The position numbers and the translations under genes are program-made. 64,000 bases of DNA. It comes from Streptomyces sp. NBC_00234 (GTDB taxonomy: Bacteria > Actinomycetota > Actinomycetes > Streptomycetales > Streptomycetaceae). This document shows, one piece after another, positions 26,304 through 34,900 of this stretch (position 1 is the stretch's first letter; each line of letters opens with the position of its first letter). The stretch covers positions 5,146,001 to 5,210,000 of the forward strand of contig NZ_CP108101.1 in NCBI RefSeq assembly GCF_036195325.1, written 5' to 3'. The notes under the pieces are model-generated. The model was not told where the DNA came from, searched no databases, and worked only from the letters and a program-made list of their open reading frames with translations.

Positions 26304-28892
26304 TCACGGAGCCAGGGCCGCGCTCAGCGTCCGGATCGTCGGGGTCAGGTACAGCTGGCGCAGCGGGACGGCGGGCAGGCCGCGTTCCCGGGCCGCGGCG
26401 CCGATCCGGATCGCGTACAGCGAATTGCCGCCCAGATCCCAGAAGTTGTCGTCAGGACCCACGGCCGCTACGCCCAGGACCTCCTGCCACACCTCGGCGA
26501 GGGCCGTGGCCGGTCCGGCGGGCGGGGCGGGCGTGGGCGCCTGCGCGGGCAGCCGGGGGGCGGGCAGCGCGGCCCGGTCGAGCTTGCCGTTCGGGGTGAG
26601 CGGGAGGCGGGGCAGGGCCGTCACCGTGGCGGGCAGCATGTGGGACGGGAGAAGGCGTGCCGCCCGGTGGCGTACGGGAGCGGTGTCGCCGTCGGAGTCC
26701 GGGGCCAGGACCACGTACGCGTCGATACGTACCGCCGCGGCGTCCCCCTGGCCGTGGCCGGTGACCGTCACCGCGGCCGCCGTCACCGCGGGGTCCTCCA
26801 GGAGCGCGTGACGGATCTCGCCGGGCTCGATGCGGAAGCCCCGGATCTTCACCTGGTCGTCGATCCGGCCCAGGTGCTCCAGGGTGCCGTCGGGGAGCAG
26901 CCGGCCCAGGTCGCCGCTGCGGTACAGCCGGCCGGGGTGCCGGGGGTCGGGGACGAAGCATTCGGCGGTGAGGCCCGGCCGGTGCAGATACCGGTCGGCG
27001 ACTCCCGCCCCGCCCACGTGGATCTCGCCGGGGGCGCCCGGAGGGACGGGCCGGCCCCGGGTGTCGAGGACGTGGACGTGCCAGCCGGGCAGCGGGCGGC
27101 CGACGGAGCGGGAGCCCTCCATCGCGTCGCGGCGGGTGAGCGTCCTGGCGGTCGCGTGGACCGTCGTCTCGGTGATGCCGAACATGTTGACCAGCCGGCA
27201 GTGCTCCTCCGGGTGACGGTCGAACCAGTGGCGCAGGGGCCGGGTGTCCAGGGGTTCCCCGCCGAGCACGACCAGGCGCACGGGGAGGCGGCCCCCCGCG
27301 TCCCGGTCGGCCGCCATGAACTGGGTGAAGGCCGACGGGGTCTGGCCGAGGACCGTGACCCCCTCGCGGACCACCAGCGCGTGGAAGTCGGCGGGGGAAC
27401 GCGTCGTCCAGTGGTCGACGACCACCAGGCGCCCGCCCGTGAGGAGGGCGCCCCAGACCTCCCAGACCGAGAAGTCGAACGCCGCCGAGTGGAAGAGCGT
27501 CCAGGTGTCGGCGGGGGTGAGGCCGAAGTCCTCGCGGGTCGCGTCGACGAGGGCGGTCACGTTGGCGTGCGGGACCACCACGCCCTTGGGGCGGCCCGTC
27601 GAGCCCGAGGTGTGGATGACGTAGGCGGGCGAGGCGGGCGGGCCCGCCGGGGTGCGGGGCCGTGCCGGGTGTCCGGTGAGCGGGGCGGTGTCGTCGACGG
27701 TCAGACGCAGCCCGGCGTCCTCGGCGGTGCGGGCGCGGCGGTCGTCCGGATGGTCCGGGTCCAGCGGTACGTACACCGCGTCCGCCTTCAGGACCGCGAG
27801 CATCGTCGCCACGAGGTCCGTGGAGCGGGGCAGGCAGATGCCCACGAAGTCCCCGGGAGCGACGCCCGAGGCCCGCAGCCCGTCGGCCAGTTCCTCGGCG
27901 CGGGCGTCCAGCTCCCGGTAGGTGAGCGTGGTGCCGTCGCAGGTGAGGGCGGGGGCGTCCGGGTGCGCGGCGGCCCGCTCGGCGAACAGTCCGTCGATGC
28001 GCCGGGGGGCGCGGGGCGCGGTGGGGGCGGTGCGGCCCAGCGCGAGCTGGGCGGCGGCCTCCTCGTCGCTCAGCGGGTACAGAGCGGCGAGGGGGGTGCC
28101 CGGGGGCAGGGAGAGCAACTGGTCCCGTACGCGCAGCACGTGGCGCTCGAAGTCCCCGGCCGGGGCGGCGCCTTCCGGGGCGTACAGGACGGTGCGGGCG
28201 TAGGGCTTCCCGACGTACGGCAGGACGGTGACGCCGTCCTCTCCGGCGGCCGGGCCAGGGTCCACGATGCCGACGGTGGGTGCGGGGCCGTCCGGGAAGG
28301 GGGTGAGCGGGGTGGCGAGGAGGTCCGCGACGGTGCGGCCGTCGCCGAGGTCCGCGGCGAAGACCGCCCGCCCCTCGAAGGCCCCCAGGGCGTGGGGCGG
28401 CCGGACGGGGGCGGGCAGGGGGACGCCCACGGGGACGTACGACAGGCCCTCGTGACGCCCGGCGACGACGGCGAGGGCGGCCAGGAGCGGGCGCAGCGCG
28501 GGGCCGGGGGGCGGGACCGGGGCAGCGTTCCCGAGATGCGGCCCGTGGGGGCCCGGTCCTCCCCGCAGCGCCTCGGCGACCAGCCACAGGGACCGCGCGT
28601 CCAGCTCCCGCCCGTCCGCGACCAGGACGAGGTCGGCGGCGCCCCCGTCCTCGTACCGCAGGAACAGCGCGCGCAGCCGGTGGCCGGGGGCGAGTGGCCG
28701 GCGGCTCTCCGTGTCCCGCCTCCGGACGGCCGCCGCGGAGTCGGCGGGCGCGGGGACGGAGTCCGTCCACAGGCGGGGGCGCGGGTCCTCCGGCCACCAC
28801 AGCTCCGCCGCCGCCGTGAGGGCGGCGGCCACGGAGGTCTCCGTCGTGTCCGCGGTGAGGCGGACGGTCAGTGCATGGCGGGCAGCGGGCAC
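26304..28892 (-). CDS. NRPS: degenerate condensation-like domain, adenylation domain, PCP
   Basis: 862 aa, last gene of the cluster operon. Residues 1-280 look like a shortened condensation domain, but the HHxxxDG motif is replaced by VADGRELDARS, so it cannot catalyse condensation; it may be a docking platform. The A domain spans about 300-775: HTSGSTGRPKGV (A3), FDFSVWEVW (A4), FGITETTVHAT (A5), YRSGDLG (A7), Lys770 in NGKLDR (A10). The PCP Ser824 lies in DLGGNSL. Reading the eight variable pocket residues gives DFWGVGMV, close to the threonine code DFWNIGMV but with Gly for Asn, so the amino acid is uncertain. It is the only A domain in the cluster. GTG 28892 has AGGAG 7 nt upstream. Confidence 0.92.
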   Translation of the reverse strand: MPAARHALTVRLTADTTETSVAAALTAAAELWWPEDPRPRLWTDSVPAPADSAAAVRRRDTESRRPLAPGHRLRALFLRYEDGGAADLVLVADGRELDARSLWLVAEALRGGPGPHGPHLGNAAPVPPPGPALRPLLAALAVVAGRHEGLSYVPVGVPLPAPVRPPHALGAFEGRAVFAADLGDGRTVADLLATPLTPFPDGPAPTVGIVDPGPAAGEDGVTVLPYVGKPYARTVLYAPEGAAPAGDFERHVLRVRDQLLSLPPGTPLAALYPLSDEEAAAQLALGRTAPTAPRAPRRIDGLFAERAAAHPDAPALTCDGTTLTYRELDARAEELADGLRASGVAPGDFVGICLPRSTDLVATMLAVLKADAVYVPLDPDHPDDRRARTAEDAGLRLTVDDTAPLTGHPARPRTPAGPPASPAYVIHTSGSTGRPKGVVVPHANVTALVDATREDFGLTPADTWTLFHSAAFDFSVWEVWGALLTGGRLVVVDHWTTRSPADFHALVVREGVTVLGQTPSAFTQFMAADRDAGGRLPVRLVVLGGEPLDTRPLRHWFDRHPEEHCRLVNMFGITETTVHATARTLTRRDAMEGSRSVGRPLPGWHVHVLDTRGRPVPPGAPGEIHVGGAGVADRYLHRPGLTAECFVPDPRHPGRLYRSGDLGRLLPDGTLEHLGRIDDQVKIRGFRIEPGEIRHALLEDPAVTAAAVTVTGHGQGDAAAVRIDAYVVLAPDSDGDTAPVRHRAARLLPSHMLPATVTALPRLPLTPNGKLDRAALPAPRLPAQAPTPAPPAGPATALAEVWQEVLGVAAVGPDDNFWDLGGNSLYAIRIGAAARERGLPAVPLRQLYLTPTIRTLSAALAP

Positions 28893-28967
28893 GTGCGTAC
28901 TCCTGGTCGTGGGACGGGTCCTGGGACGGGGCGTAGCGGTGGCTCGTGCGTCGGGGGCGGGGGAGCG

Positions 28968-29807
28968 TCAGCGGACCGTGAAGCCGCCGTCGACCGTGAC
29001 GACGCTTCCCGTCACCCGGCGGGACTCGTCCGATGCCAGCCAGAGCGCGGCGTCCGCGACGTCCCAGGGCTCCACCAGCGAGTTCATCGGCTGCGCGCGT
29101 ACGAACGTCTCCTCGTGCTCCCCGACCGGCACCTCCAGCGAGCGGGCGATCTCGGCCAGCATGCGGCCCTCCATCGCCTCGTCGTCCCGGACCGAACCGG
29201 GGCACACCGCGTTGACCCGCACCTTGCGGGGCGCGTAGTCCAGGGCGACGGCCTTCGTCAGCCCGACCAGGCCGTGCTTGGCGGCGACGTACCCGGCGAA
29301 GTGCCGGTAGCCGACCAGGCCCGCCGTCGAGGCGATGTTGATGATGGAACCGGAGCCCTGGGCGGCCATCCGCCCGCCGACCGCCCGGATGGCCCGCCAG
29401 GCGCCGCCCAGATCCACATCGATCATCAGCTGCCATTCGGACTCGTCGATCTCGTGCGCGGGCCGACCCGAAGGGGCGGCGATACCGGCGTTGTTGACGA
29501 GGACGTCGATCCGGCCGAAGCGTTCCTCGGCATCGTCCGCCACCGTCTCCAGCGCCGCCAGGTCGCGCACGTCGGCCTGCCGGGTCAGGACGGCGGAGCC
29601 CGCCGCGCGGCACAGGTCCGCCGTGTACGCGAGCTGGCTCGCCGAGCCGAGCGGATACGGGACGCCCGGCAGGTCCGCCGCCACGTCCAGCAGGACGAGG
29701 TCCGCGCCCTCCCGGGCGAACGTCAGCGCACACGCCCGGCCGAGCCCGCGCGCCGCCCCCGTGATCAGCGCCGTCCGCCCGGCCAGCCGGGCGCCGCCGC
29801 CGGTCAC
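28968..29807 (-). CDS. SDR oxidoreductase resembling mycofactocin-coupled SDRs
   Basis: 279 aa. Rossmann motif TGAARGLG (about 16-23), NNAGI and catalytic Ser160, Tyr173, Lys177 (YVAAK) are intact. The insertion GVPYPLGSASQLAYTADL followed by RQADVRDLAALE after the second strand is the feature I associate with the mycofactocin-coupled SDR subfamily, which holds its nicotinamide cofactor without exchange. GTG 29807 overlaps the thioesterase stop (GTGA). In the cluster it could oxidise or reduce a hydroxy/keto group on the PKS-derived unit. Whether it needs mycofactocin is inference. Confidence 0.85.
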   Translation of the reverse strand: MTGGGARLAGRTALITGAARGLGRACALTFAREGADLVLLDVAADLPGVPYPLGSASQLAYTADLCRAAGSAVLTRQADVRDLAALETVADDAEERFGRIDVLVNNAGIAAPSGRPAHEIDESEWQLMIDVDLGGAWRAIRAVGGRMAAQGSGSIINIASTAGLVGYRHFAGYVAAKHGLVGLTKAVALDYAPRKVRVNAVCPGSVRDDEAMEGRMLAEIARSLEVPVGEHEETFVRAQPMNSLVEPWDVADAALWLASDESRRVTGSVVTVDGGFTVR

Positions 29808-30529
29808 CGGCCCTGCGGGGCGCGGAGCCCGGCGGCCACCAGCTCCAGCAGCTCGCCGGGGCGTTCCGCCAGGTACATGTGACCGCCGGGCAGCTCGGCC
29901 ACGGTCAGCCGGCCCGTCGTCGCCCGGCCCCACTGCGCGGCGTCGGCAGCGCCGACCAGGGTGTCGGCCTGCCCCCTGACCGCCGTCACCGGTACCGACA
30001 GCGGACGGTCCGACGAGGGGACGTACGTCTCGTGCAGCCGTACGTCGGCCCGCAGCGACGGCAGCAGCAGCTCCCGCATCTCCCGGTCCTCCAGCGCCGG
30101 ATGGGCGTACCCGGCGAAGGTCTTCACCCGTGCCGTGAACTCCTCGTCCGGCAGGTCGCCCGCCCGGTCCGTCCTGGGCGTCCACGGGCCGGGCGAACCG
30201 CTGACGACGAGGCCGTCCAGCCGCAGCCCCGCCGTGTTCGGCGCCTGCTCGATCCGCTGCGCCAGCTCGTACGCGAGGACCGCGCCCATGCTGTGCCCGA
30301 ACAGGACCACCCGCCGTCCGGAGACCCCGAGCGCGGCGGTGACCTGCTCGTACGCATCGGTCACCGCCGGGCCCGCCGAGGTGTGCGCCGGCTCGGTGAA
30401 CCGCTTCTCCCGGCCCGGCAGTTGCACCGGCAGGACGTGCAGCCCGGCCGGGGCGGACGCCTGCCACGGGGTGAAGAACGACGGACCCGCCCCGGCGAAG
30501 GGCAGGCAGATCAGTACGGTCTCTTCCAC
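29804..30529 (-). CDS. Type II thioesterase
   Basis: 241-aa alpha/beta hydrolase with the nucleophile Ser80 in GHSMG and a C-terminal GGHMYL His. Free-standing thioesterases of this size proofread carrier proteins. Since neither synthetase ends in a thioesterase domain, this protein may also release the product. GTG 30529 follows GGAAGAGAG; its stop is coupled to the SDR start; 70 nt separate it from the upstream aminopeptidase gene. Confidence 0.92.
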   Translation of the reverse strand: MEETVLICLPFAGAGPSFFTPWQASAPAGLHVLPVQLPGREKRFTEPAHTSAGPAVTDAYEQVTAALGVSGRRVVLFGHSMGAVLAYELAQRIEQAPNTAGLRLDGLVVSGSPGPWTPRTDRAGDLPDEEFTARVKTFAGYAHPALEDREMRELLLPSLRADVRLHETYVPSSDRPLSVPVTAVRGQADTLVGAADAAQWGRATTGRLTVAELPGGHMYLAERPGELLELVAAGLRAPQGR

Positions 30530-30599
30530 GGTCTCTCTTCCGGTCGGACGAAAACGGCAGAGCGGATACGGCGGAGGCGGACGCGGCGGTGCGGCCGGG

Positions 30600-31901
30600 T
30601 CAGCCGGACGTCATGAACGCACCCAGGATGGCGGCCAGATACCCGGGATCGGCAGCCCCGCACAGTTCGCGCGCCGAGTGCATGGACAGCCCGGGCACGC
30701 CCACGTCCACGGTGGTGACCCCGAGCCGGGCCGCGGTCAGCGGACCGATCGACGTGCCGCACGGCATCGCGTTGTTGGAGACGAACGGCTGCCACGGCGC
30801 GCCCGCCCGCTCGCACGCCGCGGTGAACACCGCCACCCCCGTGCTGTCGGTGGCGTACCGCTGGTTGACGTTGACCTTGACCGTCGGTCCGCCGTTGGGC
30901 AGCGGGCGGTGGTCCGGGTCGTGGCGCTCCGCGTAGTTGGGGTGCACGGCGTGCGCCATGTCGGCGGAGACGCAGAACGATCCGGACAGGGCACGCGACC
31001 AGTCCTCGCCCGAGCCGCCCCGGGCGGTGACCGTGCGGCCGAGCACCCTTTCGAGCAGGGGGCTCTGCGCCCCGGTCTCCGAGCCGCTCCCCACCTCCTC
31101 GTGGTCGAACGCGGCCAGCACCGGTACGTGGGAGGGAGGCTCGACGCCGGTCGCCGCGGCGACCAGCGCGGTGACACCCGCATGCACCGAGATCAGGTTG
31201 TCGAGCCGCGACGAGACCACGAACTCCCGCTCCACGCCCAGGTATCCGGGCGGCTGGACGTCGTGCAGCATCAGGTCCCAGGCCAGCACGTCGCCCGGGT
31301 CCACCTCGGCCGACTCCGCCACACGGCGCAGCAGCGCGCCCTCGTCCGGGTCGCCCAGCGCCCACACCGGGGCGATGTGGCGCTGGCGGTCCAGCACGAC
31401 GCCGTCGTTGACCGACCGGTCCAGGTGGATGGCCAACTGCGGTACGCGCAGGAGCGGTTCGTCGATCTGGACGAGCTTCGTGCGCGGGGTGCCGCCGGGG
31501 CCGCGCAGGGCCAGCCGGCCGGAGATGCCCAGATCGCGGTCCAGCCAGGTGTTGAGGGGGACCCCGCCGTAGATCTCCACGCCGATCTGCCGCCAGCCGG
31601 CCGAACCGGTGTCGGGGTTCGGCTTGATCCGCAGATTCGGGGAGTCGGTGTGGGTCCCGACGATCCGGAAGGGGGTGTGGGCGGGGGCGTCCTCGTGGGC
31701 GTACCAGGCGATCAGCGCGCCCGCGCGGGCGACGAAGCACCCACCGGTCGCGCCGGTCCAGTCGTCCGTTCCGCGCAGCTCGCGGAAGCCCGCCTTCTCC
31801 AGACGCTGGGTGGCACTGGCCACGGCGTGGTACGGCGAGGGGCTGGCCGCGATGAAGGAGAGCAGGTCGTCGGTGTGGCTGCGGTGGGGGGCCGGCGTCA
31901 T
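30600..31901 (-). CDS. M18 family zinc aminopeptidase
   Basis: 433 aa. Complete M18 protein: metal ligands in GTHTDSPNLRIKP (His), SSRLDNL (Asp), FDHEEVGSGS (Glu pair), SADMAHAVHP and PGLSMHSARE (His); conserved VNVNQRYATDSTG. No sign of inactivation. ATG 31901 overlaps the stop of the aminotransferase-monooxygenase NRPS (ATGA), so it is translated as part of the biosynthetic operon. M18 enzymes remove N-terminal residues from peptides and are metallo-aminopeptidases, the class blocked by alpha-hydroxy-beta-amino acid peptides. A role as a resistant or titrating target, or in trimming the product, is my inference. Confidence 0.93.
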   Translation of the reverse strand: MTPAPHRSHTDDLLSFIAASPSPYHAVASATQRLEKAGFRELRGTDDWTGATGGCFVARAGALIAWYAHEDAPAHTPFRIVGTHTDSPNLRIKPNPDTGSAGWRQIGVEIYGGVPLNTWLDRDLGISGRLALRGPGGTPRTKLVQIDEPLLRVPQLAIHLDRSVNDGVVLDRQRHIAPVWALGDPDEGALLRRVAESAEVDPGDVLAWDLMLHDVQPPGYLGVEREFVVSSRLDNLISVHAGVTALVAAATGVEPPSHVPVLAAFDHEEVGSGSETGAQSPLLERVLGRTVTARGGSGEDWSRALSGSFCVSADMAHAVHPNYAERHDPDHRPLPNGGPTVKVNVNQRYATDSTGVAVFTAACERAGAPWQPFVSNNAMPCGTSIGPLTAARLGVTTVDVGVPGLSMHSARELCGAADPGYLAAILGAFMTSG

Positions 31902-34900
31902 ACGGCTTCCGCCTTTCCGGTGTTCGGCAGTGACTGCGAGGGTGAAGGCACTGGTGGTTCGGGGCGTTCCGCGTGCAGCAGTTCCCTGACCGGCCGGTCA
32001 GGGCGCGCGCAGAACGCTGCGAGCAGGTCGGTGTATCCGGTGAGGAGATGTTCGGCGGTGTCCCGGGTCCAGAGGTCTGCGGAGAACTCCAGGAACGTCC
32101 GATAACCCTTCGCAGGGTCCCGTCGCGGCGCAAGGCCGAAGCACAGCTCGCTGCGGGAAAGCAACGGTGCGAGATCCTCCACCTCGACCCCCAGTCCGGG
32201 GATCTCGATGTCCGTGTCGACGGAGTTCTGGAAGGCGAGCACGTGCGGGACCCGGTCGGGTACGTGCTGCGCACCCGCGTCCCGCATCGCCTGCATGATC
32301 CTGGCGGTGGGCAGCACATGGGCCATGGCTCCCAGAGCGCCCGCCCCGGTACGCACGGCCAGCTCCGCGCAACTCTCCCCGGGATTGGCTGAATCCAGCC
32401 GTACGCGCACCATGACCGCGGTCGACGTCATGGCCACCAGCGACTCGTACGCGGTGCCCTCGCGGTTCGCGTACGGAACGCTGAGCAGGATGTCCGGCTC
32501 CCCGGAGAGCCGGGTCAGGAACACGCCGAGCGCCGTGGCCGCCACCGCGAACGGGGTCGTGTGCAGGGCGCTCGCGAACGCCTCGACCGCCGCCCGCAGT
32601 TCTCCGGTGGCCTCCCCCCGGATCGTGTCCCCGCGCCCGCTCAGCCGCTCGGGACGCGGATGGTCGGTGGGTACGGGGACACCCGGCGGCACCCCGTCGA
32701 GATAGGCCGCGCAGTGCGCGGCCCGGCGCGCCTCCGTCTCCGGATCGTGCCGGGCGCGCTGCCGGCGGGCGTACTCGGCCGGCTGCGCGCCGGGTGCCTC
32801 CAGCCCGTGCGGGACACCGGCCGCCGCCGCCGTGTACAGGGCGGCGATCTCGCCGAGCAGCAGGGACAGGGACCAGCCGTCGGCGGTGATGTGGTGCAGG
32901 ACGAACATCAGGACCCAGCGGTCCTCCTCGACACGCAGCAGCCGCAGCCCGGGCAGCGTGGGCCGGGTGAGGTCGAAGCCGCGTCCCGCCGTCTCCCGGC
33001 ACAACGCGTCCGCGTGCTCCCGCCGTTCGCCGGGCGGCAGTCCGGTCAGGTCCTCGACGGGCAGCTCCAACGGGTCCGGCGGGAGGACCTCCTGCCACCA
33101 GGCGCCTTCCCCGTCCTGTGTGAAGCGGGTCCGCAGCGACTGGTGGCGGGCGACGACCTCGGCGAGCGCGGAGCGCAGCGCATCGGGGTCCAGGCGCCCG
33201 GTGAAGGTGATCCGCGTCGGGACGTTCCACACCTCGGAGTGGGGTACGGAGTGATGGCCGGCGATCATGCGTGCCTGCTGGTCGCTGACGGGCGCGCGGT
33301 CGACGAGCGTCTCCGGCGGCCGTGCGAGCTGCCGGGTCATCGCCCGCAGCGTGGCGTCCGAGAAGAAGTCGGCCATCGGGTAGTCCGTGCCCACCGCGTC
33401 GCGCACCCGGTTCACCAGCCGGATCGCGGCGATGGAATTGCCCCCGAGGTCGAAGAAGTTGGCCGTGTCGGGGAAGCCGCGGACGTCGAGGACCGACTCC
33501 CAGACCTTCCGCAGGACCGCTCCGGTGTCCGCGGTCTCCCCGGACGGATGCGCGTCGCCGGTCGCCTCCGACGCCACCGCCGGTGCCGCCACCGGCGGGT
33601 CCACCATCGACGCCAGCGTCTCGTCCAGCTCGGCGAGAAAGCCGCGTACCGTCTCCGCGTCGAACAGGTCCGCGTCGTAGCGCAACCGCAGACGCAGCCC
33701 CGATGCCGTACGGGTGGCCATCAGGGCCAGCTCCAGCGGGGCCGACTCCGTCCCGGCCGCCACCTCCTCGGCGCGCAGGCCCGGCAGGTCGATCCGGGAC
33801 AGCGCCGCGGTGTCGAGGTCCACCGACACGGTGACCAGCGGGCGTGGGTTGCCCGGGTCCGGATGTCCGCCGGCGAGGAGCGCGTCCACATCGACGTCAC
33901 CGTGCTCCCCGGCCTCGAACAGGGCCCGGCCCGTGGCCCGTACCGCCTCGGCGACCGGTGTCCCCTCGGGCAGCGACACCCGCAGCGGCAGCAGCGCGAC
34001 GTGGAAGCCGACCGTGTCCCGGGTGGCGGGCGTGCGCCGCCCGAACGTCGAGCCGAGCACGAACTCCCGCTGACCCGAGCGGCGTCGCAGGACCAGCTGC
34101 CAGGCCGTGCACAGCGTCGCGAACAGCGTGACGCCCTGCTCCCCGCTCCACTCCTGGAGCCGCACGGTCCGCTCCCGGCCGAGGCGGACGGCCTCGGCGC
34201 CGCCGCGTCCCGCGACCCGCCGCCCGCGCGGCCGGTCCGTGGGCAGTTCGAGAACGGGCGGCTTCTCGCCCAGCCGCTCGCGCCACCACGCCAGAGCGGC
34301 CTCGCTGCGGGGCGGCTCCGCCGCGCCGAGCGTCGTCCCGGCGGGCCGCGCGAAGACGGGCGCCCGCCCCTCCACGGCCGCCCGGTACAGCTCCTCCAGG
34401 TCGGCCGTGACCAGCGCCGCCGAATGGGCGTCCGTGACGATGTGGTGCATCCCGAGCACCAGCAGATGGTCGTCGGCGGCCAGCCGGACCAGGCGGGGCG
34501 TGAAGAGGGGCCCCTCGGCCAGGTCGTAGCGGCGGGTGCTCTCCTCGGAGAGCACCGCGGCGATCGCCTCCTCCGCCGGCCGGTCACGGGCGTCGGTCAC
34601 CAGCAGCTCCGTGCGCCGCCCGTGCCGGACGACCTGGAGCACCGTCTCGTCCCGCTGCCCGGCCCGGAAGACCGTCCGCAGCCCCGCGTGCCGGGCGACC
34701 AGTCCGTCCACGGCGGTGCGGAAGGCGTCCTCGTCCAGCGGGCCGTGCAGGCGTACCGCCTGTGTCTCGTTGTACGCGGCCGGGTTGCCGAGCAGCTCGG
34801 AGGCGAGCCAGAGCCGCCGCTGACCGGAGGTGGCGGGGCCGGTCGTCTCCCGTACCCTTTCCTGGCTGCGACGGCGCAGGACGTCCAGCCGGCCGAGCCC

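Noticed and set aside
26208..29882. 1224-codon open frame on the plus strand
   Set aside because: Antisense of the A-PCP NRPS and SDR genes.
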